This document shows, piece by piece, positions 1 to 12,211 of a stretch of 64,000 nucleotides of DNA. The notes under the pieces are model-generated. The model ran no database searches, was not told where the DNA came from, and saw only the letters and a program-made list of their open reading frames with translations. The DNA is from Bedellia somnulentella. Its lineage: Eukaryota > Arthropoda > Insecta > Lepidoptera > Bedelliidae. Position 1 is the first letter of the stretch, and the number at the start of each line of letters is the position of its first letter. The position numbers and the translations under genes are program-made. The DNA lies in assembly GCA_963576735.1 (NCBI GenBank), contig OY755171.1:11718001-11782000 (forward strand), given 5' to 3'.

Positions 1-3000
1 TCAAATATTAAAGTGAAACATCCAAATATAGCAGTATTTTTAAAAAGCGTCAAGTATAACCAAGATGACATATCTGGCAAAAAAATCGTTTACAAATTTA
101 TTTCATTTCATTCAAGACTCACAGTTACGTCTGCTCAATAGTGAATTAAGTGTTAGTCATTTTTTGGATGTAATGCAAAATCTTTAGTTTCTTACATGTG
201 CATAATGTACATTGTGTCTAAAATATTATGTGTCTGACCATACCTAAGTTGGAAAACGGACTCAGCATCCGAAAGAGAAAATCAATTTTTCCAACCTAGC
301 TAATTTGGATACTAAGACATACACTCCGAGAATCCAACCTAGGTTGGATTTTCCAGGTTGGAAGATCGGACTAACCCGGTGCAAACAACAATGTGAGGTT
401 AATAATAAAAAGGCATGTCCACGTATATATTTTCATTTAAATAAGGTTTTATACATTTTTGTCGCCGTTGCTCTATATCGACGAAAGATGTGTGATATAA
501 CTGAACGTATTATAGGGACAATGTCACTCAGAATTTCTATAGAGCTTGCCTGTATTTAATACCAATTTCGTAAACACGTTTCAGCTTATTCAGAACTACT
601 GTTTTGAATTTTTCACTAACATGTTTTAATGCTTCTTAAACTCTTTATAAATTAAGATATAATACAAATAAATCTAAGTTTGTAGATTTGTCAAAATCCA
701 CTATAAAAGTATCTTTCAAAAATCTAGTTTATCTTAGTTAAGGTAGACTGATCCCAATCAATGTTCGTTCACACAGTGACCTTGTTCTCCTGAACTGAAG
801 CCGCCTAATTCATAGTATACAGACAGCCGGACACTCCTCGCTGTTTATGTTATACTAGTCATCTAATCGGATCCCTAATTAATCTTATAAATAACCTACT
901 GCTGTTATTTAGTTCGTAATTGACTTATTCTCATATCTTAGTCACTTGGTTACTCATAACATAACATTTCGGTATGAAGATAAAGACACTTCAGCAAAAT
1001 ATGTTAGGACACATCAGATTTTCAGCTTTAAAAACTACTTAGCTTCAATAATTTATAATAGGGACCGTTAATATTTGATTCATAAATATAGCTTGTTCAA
1101 AAAAATATTTGATCAAAATTGTTGTGGTTAGAATTTAGACCCAAGTTTCATCTTGAATGATCGAAAATCAATTTAGCGTGGGCGACGGGATACCGCGATG
1201 CCTCGGCCGCGGCCGGTTCGTGAATACATGCTCAATTGAAACACCGCGCTTACACTCGCGCTCTACGGGAATTGAATAGTTAGTTATTTCTTATCTTGCC
1301 TAAAGCATAGATCGGCTGACCATTAAACTAAATTAAGTTATACTACTGACGTAATAAGGCTTAAAATAAAATAATAGCGCAGACTTCGTTTAGGTTCCGC
1401 GTAATGGATGCATTTATGAGTGATGCGCCACCTCTGCTGTGAAAGTGCATCGGGATGATTCCAAGTAACCTTGAACGAAGCCTTTCCCTCGTCCATCATG
1501 GCAAGGCCTGCCACCCGTCCTGTTTTATCACGCACCATTATAACCGTACCCGCTTAAGATAAATAACCAAATATGTAAGCATAAGAAATAATTACTCTCC
1601 CTCCTGTTTCGACAATAATTCACCTTCAACATATACTTTAAGTAACTTTAGAAAGTGTGACGATATCTTCATCGATTTGTTTCCATAATGGAAGTTGGAA
1701 TAACTGCGGATAGGCTTTAATGGAGTTGGCGTTCTTTCTTATGTGGAAAAGTAAGGCCGGTGCATTTAATGTATGAGAGTGCAGTCCTTCCCTTAGCGAG
1801 TCGTGATAGGCGTGCCCTGCATGGTTAAAGGAGCACATCCTGCGGCCGCGGGGGTCGCGGGGAGAGTGGCCAAACAAGCCAAGCGGTTATTTCGGTATGC
1901 ACATTGCGCTCGCCGCACTTGCCACTCGAAATAGTCAGGTCAGGGACCGCGAGCTGCTCCTCGATCCTTCCCCAAGGTCAAGTCTCTGCAGCCACCACCC
2001 TCTCCGCCTCACCTCCCGTTCCCACCCACTATCATTATGTAAATTTGGTTTGCCTGCAACTCTTATCCGCCCACTCATAACTCCAGTAGATTCTCAGATC
2101 GTTTTTACGCTCGTTTCTTTTTGGAGAACGGGTTAAGCAGAAGACTGTATTATCAGTAAGAACGCTGTTATGGAACGTGACCCTTCGACTGTTTAATCGA
2201 TTCTTAATTGCGAATAGTTTATGACATGCGTCGCGAGATAACAGCGCGCCGCAAAACTCATTAGAGACACGATTTTGCGATAACGGTATTTACATTTTCT
2301 CATCTATATCTTAGTCCTGAGAGTCCTCTTCTATTTTTAATTCCAGAACTGTATAAAATTGTAAAAGGACAATAGTTTTGCTTACTTTCTTTCATAATGC
2401 TCGCATGACAAATTAGAACTTTTAATTCCTTTGCATATTTATCTTAACTCAACGTCGGTCCATTACCAAACAATCAGTTATATATTTTATTATCTCTGCG
2501 AGTGGTTAGACCATTAGTTAATAGTTGCACACTATTAAATACAAAAATGACGTAGTCGTCTCAATGTTAGTTTCATGAATATTTGATTGCGTCCCGGATA
2601 TGTAACAAGGGCTAAAGTTGGTCGACTGCGCTACGTTGCTTTGGCTTCATCTTCCCTATGCGCCTTGGTCATCGACACCGGGCGGACATTTTGGCGTCAC
2701 GTCACACCACCCTAATAAAGTTTTTATGCTTAAATTCCACATGTTTCGAAGTCACGAAATTAAACACCCATTTAAGTAACTCAATGTATAGTTTAGTGGA
2801 TTTGGGGTTATTATTGGGAAAAATATTCCAATTGAAAACATGTACCCATCATGAATGTGCCTTGGAGATACTATAACTACACGAAAAACATAATAATCTA
2901 GTTTACTCTTATCTACCTTACCATATAGTTCTGTAATTTCGTCATTATTTGTTATGACATTAATAATTAGCAGCATTTAATTTATAATTTCTATTACCTT

Positions 3001-4290
3001 CATATCCATATGTAGGTATGTGTATTTATTTTATTTTCATTTTACACGCTCATTTCAATAGAGGACGTAGAATACAAGCAATTTGGATCCATCCCGTATA
3101 AAAAACTATGCAAGCTTAGTTTCTTAAAAGAAATGAATGAAATTTAGAATAGAATACTTTATTTATCAGCAACGATGGAGCGAGGTCGAAATTCTCAAAA
3201 TGTCTTAACGAGATAAATAGTGAGTCGCGGGTCGCGCGCATCTTTCTAGGCAGCCATCTTGGCGAGGACATTGCACTTCTACCCCTCCCCTTCCTCTCCC
3301 CGCTTGCCCTCCGGTGGCCCGCCGCTCCTTGGTAAGGAAATCTCCCCCCTCTGCCCGGGAACTGCCGAAATTCTCAAGCACTTCTTGATTTGTCACCGGA
3401 TTTCACTGTTTGAACTATCATTTAATAGCTGCCTGCATATTCTACGTAATTGTTTCAATGTAGGGTCAGCTTCCCTTAGGTAGGTAACATTATTCTTGAT
3501 ACAAGTAGTAGTATGGATCATAAAATTATGACTGGCTAAAGTATTTTATTTTAATGCAAAATATTTCTGGAAATTATTTGAAGTCGGAGTATAAGTATAC
3601 GTACAAGATACGTACGTAAATACTTCGAATACGATTGTGATTTTTTCACAAAATAGACAAATGCCTATGTGTTGTGTATAAAATGGGGGCATTCGTACCT
3701 GTGGAAAACTACGATTTGGAATGTTCCTTTCCATTGGAACCAAAATATATTGCGTATCAATAAAATATTGTACCGAACTTATAATGGAACAAATCTTAAA
3801 ACATTTATAACGAGTTGAAGCAAGCGCTTTCTTATACTCATATTATCAGAACATAAATCGCAGAAGCCATTGACAAAATATAATTCCCATTAAATATTAC
3901 ATGAGCATAACTATTTAGCATTGAATGAATGGAAAGAATCACGATTGTTCGATAAGAGGGCGAGGGGGGTGCGGGGCGGGGCGGGGGGCAGGGGCAGCTA
4001 GGGCAGTGTGCTGCAAGCCTGGGCTCGGTGGAGCAGAGCTTACCGTTAGCTGCACTCTATGTAGTGATACGTATTTCATACACATTACCTATGTGCGTTG
4101 AGTAGCGATAGCAATGAACTAGAAAGGATTTAGATAAAAACGACAGTGTTCATAATACTAGATTTGGTGCATCTGTCGTGCTTTTATTGACTCTTCCATT
4201 CCTTCCAACTGCTAAAGAGATTGCTGTTATGAGTAAGACCGCCCCGGTTGTGCTGTTGTCGCTAAAGATAGAGGTGGTTGGTGTGTACTA
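1..4290. other. Non-coding AT-rich stretch with GC islands
   Basis: I find no convincing gene here. The DNA is AT-rich and short open frames in it show no recognisable domain. It holds a perfect 20-bp palindrome at 331-350 and GC-rich islands near 1180-1280, 1840-2000, 3240-3330 and 3955-4045. The island at 3240-3330 has GCCATCTTGGC (YY1-like) followed about 75 bases later by a plausible splice donor (TTGGTAAGG), so a short non-coding first exon is possible but unproven. Confidence 0.5.
331..350. repeat. Perfect 20-bp palindrome
   Basis: The 20 bases aatccaacctaggttggatt equal their own reverse complement. Related words occur just upstream (gttggaaaa near 251 and tttttccaacctag near 286), so this may be part of a small degenerate inverted-repeat element. 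The function is unknown. Confidence 0.8.
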
Positions 4291-4913
4291 TTTTTAGGGT
4301 TCCGTAGCCAAATGGAAAAAACGGGACCCTTATAGATTCGTCATGTCTGTCTGTCCGTCCGTCCGTCCGTATGTCACAGCCAGTTTATTCCGAAACTATA
4401 AGAACTACATTATTGGAAATTGGTGCGTAGATGTATTCTGTAAACCGCATTAGGATTTTAAAATAAAATCTGAAAAAAAAACCAAAACTTTTAGGGTTCC
4501 CCATACATAGAACTGAAACTCAAAATTTTTTTTTTCATCAAACCTATACGTGTGGGGTATTTATCAAAAGGTATTTGAAAATGATGTTGAGGTTTCTTAT
4601 ATCATTTTTTTCAAAACTGAATAGTTTGCGCGAGAGACTTTTTCAAAGTGCTAAAATGTGTGTCCCCCCCCCCGTAACTTCTAAAATATGGGCATGATAA
4701 TACTGAAAAAAATATATGATGTGTATTACTATACAAACTACTAACGAAAATTGGTTTGAATGAGATCTAGCCCGTAGTTCTATTTTTAAACGTCATAAAT
4801 CAAATTACTTACCTAATTTGGCTCCCATGATTTTCACACAAACGGGATTTTCTATATATATGATAGTACGGAACCCTTAGTGCGCGATCCGACTCGCACT
4901 TGGCCGGTTTTTT
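4291..4913 (+). mobile_element. Lepidopteran-type interspersed repeat (GGGTTCCGTA...CTTGGCCGG)
   Basis: This non-coding repeat is about 620 bp long. It opens with TTTTTAGGGTTCCGTAGCC and closes with TACGGAACCC, then GACTCGCACTTGGCCGGTTTTTT. GGGTTCCGTA (4297-4306) and TACGGAACCC (4867-4876) are exact inverse complements, so the ends are inverted repeats. A GTCC microsatellite lies at about 4352-4370 and an internal TTTTAGGGTTCC copy near 4490. I recognise this as a type of high-copy repeat found in moth genomes. Its class (MITE-like or retroposed) cannot be decided from one copy. Confidence 0.7.
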
Positions 4914-5402
4914 CAATAAGATACCTGCCATAAAAATTTCCGTCACCAACTTTTTATTAACTTTATAAATAAAAGCTGGCTAATAACTGATATTGTATAA
5001 CTGAACATAAGTTAATCAGTTTTTATCTCGCCTCGGCTTATAACCCGAATCTCAGAGGCAAACCTAACAACTACAATTAGGTGTTATTTTACGTTTCGTG
5101 TTTATATTTTTCAAACTTATCATAGTACCATTCTAACCTTTCCACCAAATTCCACATATCAAAAGCTAAACAAAAATTAATTCTTCAAAAACTCCTAAAA
5201 TCAGTTTTATCTGCAGCGAGTACCGTGCGCTCAGTCCTGCCTCAACACGGAGTGCGTTGCCGCCGCCGCCGCCCGCTATCTGCGACGACGCTGCATTCAC
5301 AGATGCTCGCTGGTACATCCTAATGTATGCTTCTTATTACCAAGGTCATTAGACACTGAATATATATGTGATGTGGTTTGTTGTATCGTTTTTATATATT
5401 TA
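4914..5402. other. Intergenic, one GC-rich patch
   Basis: No gene is seen. A GC-rich patch at about 5215-5300 contains a short CCG trinucleotide run and could be a regulatory island. Nothing else stands out. Confidence 0.4.
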
Positions 5403-5578
5403 TTTACACACACACGAGGATATAAAAGACTTAAAATGGGTGCCAGCCAGCGCTAAAGAATTGGAATTATGGAAAATATTTCAAAATATAGGATGGTCGG
5501 CGGATCTTCAGCCACATCGCCAAATAATCAATTTAACAGCCCCAAAACCCTAAGTCAGTGCTATTCTTAGCCGCCACT
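5403..5578 (-). mobile_element. Degraded copy of short retroposon family 1
   Basis: On the minus strand this resembles the roughly 246-bp family whose best copy lies at 57604-57849. It has the rest of the ACTCACGGCTATAAATCC-type 3' end, CCACATCGCC, CCCTAAGTC and GCTATTCTTAGCC. The copy is heavily diverged and internally deleted. The open frame that crosses it is therefore repeat-derived, not a gene. Confidence 0.6.
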
Positions 5579-5936
5579 ACTAAGTTATGGTTTTTAGAAT
5601 GCACAATTAATGGTGGATTTGATCGAACTGATTTAAAATGATGCAGGAAGTGTTATTTGAAGCGCGGCTTAGAACAGAAATACGTATGCAATCATAGCAT
5701 CCGAAATTATCTATCATACTTCATTACAGATTTATATTCTATTAAACACCTTTTTTTTAGTTTATTGTGAACATTGATTGTAAAAAGTAACGTTCTGGAT
5801 AACAGTATTTACTGTCCTGTGTAACAGTATTTATTTACAGTACGCACCTAAAATCTTAAAGACTATTGCAATGTCCATTGGGTAGTTTTGTTACTTGTTG
5901 TGGTCAAGTGTTACTGCCATTACTCAATAACACTTA

Positions 5937-6094
5937 CATATATTTATAGGAGGGGTAGCTAGTGCTTCTGAGTTCGAAATTCCTCAGCCAGTTTTGGAAA
6001 TTCAAGTAAAATTGTAAAATAAAGTAACAAGCCCCATAGTGAACGTTTACGACATCCATGGAAAGAATTGGTTTATGGTGCTATTCCAAGCCTA
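5937..6094 (-). mobile_element. Degraded copy of short retroposon family 1
   Basis: The block GGGGTAGC...AAATTCCTCAGCCA...GGTGCTATTCCAAGCC matches family 1 in minus orientation, with an internal deletion and many substitutions. Confidence 0.55.
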
Positions 6095-9000
6095 AACATG
6101 TGTATATGTGTTCTTAATTTAAAAATATTGCATATCATTCTGGAAGGATATGATCGCACCTCGGAAGAATTTCAAAAAGAAGAAGAAAGATCGCATTCTT
6201 TGGAAGAATTCGATGCATGAAAATCTGCTCATTTTATCAGAGTTTCGAGTGACTCAGATTCAAAATGTTATATACATTTTAGATTTTCTATCTATGAAAG
6301 GCATGAGTGAAACGCAATACTGAAAGCTACCCTGATATTAACGCTATAACTTGTACTGAGGTAACGCTGACCGTCATAAAACACTCATCACTTTCTATAT
6401 CAAAGATGGCTGTTACAGAAATGACAATAATAAACCTACATCAAGATTAAACTAAGCGATGCTAATGATAATCGATACACATTAATAAAACAAACTAGAA
6501 CAATAATACTCGCAGTAAATACGAAATTGGGGTCAAACAATTGGGAGCAAAAGTGACCTAGCCCAACAAAACAATGATTATTTGTTTCCCTTTCGAACCC
6601 CTGATAAGTTATCACAGCTATGCAAATTGTTGGTGTCGGCCAACTAGCCAAATCACTTATTAGCCACTGACAATATTTGACTGGAGTAAATTAACAACTC
6701 GTTGACATATAGATAATTTAATAATTAGCGCGACGAAGGAACTTTCCACGGATCGAACTGAGATAAAAAGATCATTTAGCAACGCAAAAATGTTAGTGAT
6801 AGTTGGTTTAGTGAATGGGGCATATTTTTTTTACAAACCTTTCTTATAACCTAAAATCGGGTGATTTTTCACAACACAATATTATTTTCTAGTAGGAATT
6901 CAAAGATGAAATCTAGACGTCATGTGTATTGTTATTTTGATAAGAAACCTAACAGTACCGAATGAACTTGAACTATGTGAATCGTCATTCTAGCAGTTAG
7001 TCAACAACTGAGCCATTTCCTACTTGTTTGAATAGATACTAAATATTTAAACATAATCCTTATATTAACCAACCTAAGATCTTTTTAAGGTACGTTGTTT
7101 GATTTACATAAATTCTTAGAGTTTTATAGCGAAAGTAAACTCTTGCAAAGAAGATTTTGCTTTAATTCAACTGCAAAATAATCGAAACATTCATGTTAAA
7201 AAGGACTATTTTCAGAAGATTGTTAAAAACTCCGTATATGTGTGTCTTTAAGCACTAAAAGAGTTGTTTTTATTGTTCTTTCTTGTGAAATTTTCTTTAA
7301 AGTAATTTAATATATATTTTTACGATCCATTTCCATATTTAGAATGGAATAATTCAATTACCGTTCACACGAGCTACAGATGAGCGGATGAAACCAGAGC
7401 TCAATAAAATAAAACGATAGTAATTATATTTAGCAATCACCCCAAAGTTGACGGTAAAGGTTGTCTTAATAATTAAAGTATAAAATAAAACTCATCAAAG
7501 TTTCCTACTTCCCACGAACCCTGGTCGGGCTATTCCCGATCGGCCATTATTAGATGACGACAGAAATAAGACTTTTCTTTGACTGCGGCTAATTTGTGTT
7601 TCCTACTGTTTTCGTACTGGGAGGTATGCTATTTACGTATAGCTAGTCTATCTATTGGTTTTTCTAGTTCGCTTGATTAGACTAACAAAAGTTTTACAGG
7701 GCGGATTATTTTTCATATTAAGCCGTGACCAAGATGTTAACTTTTTTATTAGATCAGATTAGATCTTTAGTTACAGAATATGCAATTGAATCATATTTAT
7801 TGCCAATTTTTTATTCGACTTTTTTTTATATAAAATTCTTATGTGTACTAATCGCAAAGATTTTTTAGAGCGTGAAAATATCATTGTTATAATTTTTAAT
7901 GTCTGTAGAAGAACTAATCGGAACGGATACATGTTGATAAGTAAAGCGCATGCGCAGCATGTGTGCGATGCGGCTTATTACCGCGCAGCGACTTTATATC
8001 AAAACATTATCTTACACCTTATCAAAGAGTAAACTACCGACAGAAAGTCACTGTCATTAACCAGCATTACATATAAAAAGAAAGTTAATGTTCAGTTATT
8101 TTTAGGTCATATATACGCACACACCCATATATACATATATACATTATATTGCATTATTTTTTGCATTACGACAGATAAATCAAAATTTAATATTGGTATT
8201 GTGTTATAACTTGAACGTATCTATAAATTCTGCGAATTTAATTCTATAAAGTATTATACTAACACAAGTTTATTAATCTATGCCCAATATAAAAATACTG
8301 GCGTCATAAAGTTCCGGTGCAAAGTCCTACGACAACATAATTTAAATCAGGACCATCTCAACGTCATACATTTTATTCATGGGTAGGGTTACATCAATTC
8401 ATTTCCCTACACATTTATTCAGCTATTTTAAACTTTATTTATAAAGGAAGTTTCTACTGTGACGTTACACAACGACCGAATATCAATTTAATAATTACTT
8501 CGAAGTCACTACAAATCTAGAATTATAAGCATAGTGTTAATATTTCCCAGCGTATATACGTATGGTATCAAACAATATACAAATATACTAGATGATTAGG
8601 TTTCGGAGATTTGTTCTGGTAGAAACTGCATTTTTTTTATCATGACTATATTATATTTATTTCATTGAATATATCCCATAATACAAATTGTATTAAGTTT
8701 GGGGCTAACTTAATCTGTGTATGATATGTCCATTTATTTATTTACGAACACGTCTTCACAGTAAGGCCTATCTTGTTACTGTACTATAAAGAGCACTCCT
8801 GCAATACTGCCACATCATTTATTACAAAAAGCATCTATATAAACTAGCTTTCTATCTTGGTAATTATATCTCAAGGCGTGTCGCTTAAAGTGATCAAATC
8901 ATAAACTTTTAGGAGATATTGAGAAGACAATTTGGCTCTGTTTCAGTGCAAATGCAGCGAAGGAAAATGACTAAGATTTTAATTTTGTCTGTCAAGATAA

Positions 9001-9217
9001 TATTTTTACTATATACTTCTGTTTTTCGAAGGGTGTGATATAACTTTTAACTAATCGGCATCGGTTCGTCGGAAATGTTTTAGTAAACCTTTACTACGAG
9101 TAATTTTTGGAGTCTACAAGTCGTGGTTACGAATCATTCCTTTGCCATGTTATGACGCAGTTCTACTATTTGCATTACCGTGCATTATTTTGCTATAATA
9201 AATAAGGTTCTCGCGAT
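6095..9217. other. Non-coding AT-rich stretch
   Basis: No gene is recognised. Short frames here lack domains and codon structure. A GCGCATGCGC palindrome (an NRF-1-like word) lies at about 7947-7957 and a TATA/CA-rich run lies near 8108-8150. Confidence 0.45.
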
Positions 9218-9668
9218 AATGGGCTATTTGACAATGCGAGAAATAATGTGTCAATTGCTGTCATCAGTATAAATTAAGAGTTTAAAAATGGTTATTTATT
9301 AACGTAAGTTGAAAATACTAATTGATTTCTTTAAAAATCCGTAAATAAAAATGCATATTTTTAAATGTTTGTCACGTGACACAAAACGGTCTTGAATGGT
9401 CGAGTTTATGATGACGTCACATGCCTGTAAAGAAACCTCGTGGCTCGTTTGTTGCCACAGACCAAATACAGGCAAGTGACGTCACTGACCCGTTTGCAGC
9501 GCCATATTGTCAAAATAGTGTTTTGACGCGCTATTTGAATATTCAATTTTTAATTTGATATTTTTCAGCAAATGTGCACCAGATTTAAAAAATATAACTT
9601 TTACTGCGTTCCTTAAACTCTACTACATCATATAAAATGGATTTTAAAAACCTGTCAAATAGCCCATT
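9218..9668. mobile_element. MITE-like element with 16-bp terminal inverted repeats
   Basis: AATGGGCTATTTGACA at 9218-9233 is the exact reverse complement of TGTCAAATAGCCCATT at 9653-9668. The two enclose 419 bp of non-coding DNA that includes two TGACGTCA-type words near 9411 and 9478. Size, non-coding content and inverted ends fit a miniature inverted-repeat transposable element. A target-site duplication is not clear, so the superfamily cannot be assigned. Confidence 0.75.
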
Positions 9669-9896
9669 TATGAAATAATTGGTCTTGAAAAATACTATTT
9701 ATGAATTTGTGCAAAGATTATTTAAAGAAATGGATAATTTGAGCGTGTTATAGGTACATATTTTAATACTAACGATATCAGAATTTTACTTATACAATAA
9801 ATATATAATATAATGAATTTTAAATATTACACACAATAATATTCATGCCACAAAAGTAGAAAACAATATCGATGAACAGAAAAATAAATAAAAACA

Positions 9897-10147
9897 TACA
9901 TAAGTACATACTCACGGCCATAAATCCCAAAAAGAAAACCAGAGCTTTAGAGCTAGAAACTCCGCAAACGCATTCGGAAATTGATAGGGGACAAGATTGT
10001 AGAAATTAAGTATCGTTGGTGATGGGTCTATAACCGCATCGCCCAAAAACCACTTAACAAAGCCCCATACCCTTAGTCAGCTCTTGCAACACCCGTGGGT
10101 AGAAAATGGTAGTGACATTCTAAGCTGGCACTACACGGCACTTAATG
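9897..10147 (-). mobile_element. Short retroposon family 1, near full length
   Basis: In minus orientation this copy runs from the (CATA)-type tail and ACTCACGGCCATAAATCC through CCGCATCGCCC to GACATTCTAAGCTGGCACTACACGGCA. It is bounded by an 11-bp direct repeat, AAATAAAAACA, at 9886-9896 and 10148-10158, which I read as the target-site duplication of a retroposition event. It contains no coding capacity. Confidence 0.8.
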
Positions 10148-10158
10148 AAATAAAAACA

Positions 10159-11016
10159 CAAAGATTAATAATACGACAGCTAATACAATAGTAACACTTA
10201 ATTGTAACACTACATGTTATGTACATTTTTTGCAATTCAAATAGTTGTTTGCAATAGAATAGCTGGTAGAGTGCAAGAGTTCACCAATCATTGAACCTCA
10301 TTGTTCCGAGTTGCAAAACTAGTCGATTCGGTCATTCACTCCGCTATTCGCGCAGACCTAGCGAAACTAGCCCATCACTATTCTAATGTATGGATTGTTC
10401 TTATGTTAATACACTGACACTTGAACTGCGATGCATAAACAGTCATTTCGCACTGAAAAATAATTTGTTTCATGCGGAGGAGATTTTGAAGGTAATATTT
10501 TTTCAACACATCCGCAGTGTTGTGAGGTGAAGAACAAGATACTTTTGATTTAAAATGAAGTCTAATCTGTATATTATGATGATTTGATTGTAACTTTGCT
10601 TGCTCTAGCATTCCAAGTTTTCTTAACTACCCAGAAAAAATATTTAGGAAAAACCAACCCAACCACAAATACTCTAACATTATTCTTTGCAATTTCTTAC
10701 TTTTTTATGTCCAGAAGAGTATTGTCTCTTTTATGATTAATATGAATAAAATCTTCTTTCATAAGGGGAATAATGATTTCTTTGGCTGGTCAGCTTGGTC
10801 AGTGGGACAGTGCAGCCGATGTCAAAGGTGACTAACGGTCAGTAGAATGCAACCCTTTAGCAACGCAGTATGCTACGATTGAGGACGGGCCAATTTATTA
10901 GTATTACATGTTTGCGCCCAAATACTTTACTTTTTAATATTAGGTTTAAATGCGAAATTTAAGATTTGTTGGCACCTTTTTGCGTAGTTTGATATTTGTT
11001 CACTGTGCATAATTAT
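10159..11016. other. Non-coding stretch
   Basis: No gene is recognised. The first of three dispersed copies of a GTCA..GGTGAC.AACG.TC motif lies at 10821-10840. Confidence 0.4.
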
Positions 11017-11543
11017 CTGTTATTTTGTGCCTATACGTAATAAGATAACTATCTATGACAATCAGTCTATAATTTTAACTTTCTATATTTTTTCATTATA
11101 TAAATAATACATAGAAATAAATAAATAACATTTCATCCTTTATTTCACCAACTTTTCCCTACTCAACTTCTGAAAATCGCTGAGTAATTTCTTATTCTGG
11201 AAAAACCCATTGGTTGGAATATATAAAGCCTTGAGTTTACGAATGAATTTATAAGTGCGCTGTATGGTTTATTAAGATAATTCAAACTCTTTCACCCAAA
11301 ACACTTCTGACGGCTTATTATTTGCCTATACATGCTGTTATTTTGTGCCTATACGAAATAAGTTAGCTATCATTTTAACCTTCTAAATGTTTCATTGATA
11401 TTTAGGACTTTAGATGATACGGCTGGAGATCACTAACCATCCTTTTTTTACCACTTTTTCACTCAAATTCCAAAAGTCACTGAAGAATTTCTTATTCTGT
11501 AAAAACCCTATGTTGGGATATATACAATACAGCCTTGATTTAA
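11017..11543 (+). repeat. Direct duplication of about 220-bp blocks, period about 319 bp
   Basis: GTTATTTTGTGCCTATACG recurs at about 11019 and 11338. Both copies continue into an AACTTT..CTGAA/CAAAAGTC..TGA.GAATTTCTTATTCTG segment and then GG.ATATATA..AGCCTTGA. The second half of each copy looks like a decayed family-1 retroposon 3' region in plus orientation. The copies are substantially diverged, so the duplication is old. Confidence 0.65.
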
Positions 11544-11837
11544 CGATTGTATGTATGTCTGACCAAGACTCGTTTAATGCAACATTTTTTTTTTAAATAA
11601 TTATAAAAAACGCAATTGCATAGAGCAAGCCGTAGTGCAGTTCAAGTTTTCAGTCTCAGGGGGTCAGAGATCAGCGGTCAAGGGTGACCAACGATCGTCC
11701 TTGCCAAACTGACCGTGGCGCTACCTGGTCACACCGCCGCCGGGACGACTCACCTGTTGTTCGCAATGTAATGCAGTTTTCATTGAGGTAACTATGTTTT
11801 ATAGAAAAAGAAAAATGATTTTTTTATTATTTTTATA

Positions 11838-12211
11838 CATAACATGACATAAATAACATAAACGTTCACGCCGAATATCGCCGAAGGGGTTGGCAGAGGT
11901 ACTAATACTTCTGAACATCACGTGACTTTGTCACCTGGTGTTCAGAGTACCCACGTTTTGCATGGACAGTGTACTCACGTGATAGGGGGCAGGCCTATCG
12001 CCGTTTTGTACGAATACACTGTCACATGACTAAGTACAACTCAGCCATGTGGGTTTCCTCACAATGTTTTCCCTCACCGTTAACAACCATGATAAATTAA
12101 CCACACATATGTCTTTAGAAAAGAAAAATTGGTGTAGGCCCGACCCAGGATTTGAACACTAGTCGTTTGCACGATAACCGAGTGTTCTACCCACTGGGCT
12201 ATCACGGTTGC
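11838..12211 (-). mobile_element. tRNA-derived SINE (TTATG-tailed family), full length
   Basis: In minus orientation the element begins with a tRNA-like head: TAGCCCAGTGGGTAGAAC is an A box and GTGTTCAAATCCTGGGTCGGGCC a B box. It passes through a conserved body and ends in GGCGTGAACGTTTATGTTAT. Length is about 375 bp. Eight copies of this family occur in the window. RNA polymerase III promoter boxes and a simple-repeat tail are typical of SINEs, which depend on a partner LINE for copying. Confidence 0.85.

Noticed and set aside
1338..1877. Two minus-strand open frames (66 and 79 codons) in a region with GC islands.
   Set aside because: No domain, no joinable splice pattern and no repeat homology could be seen; not enough to call a gene.
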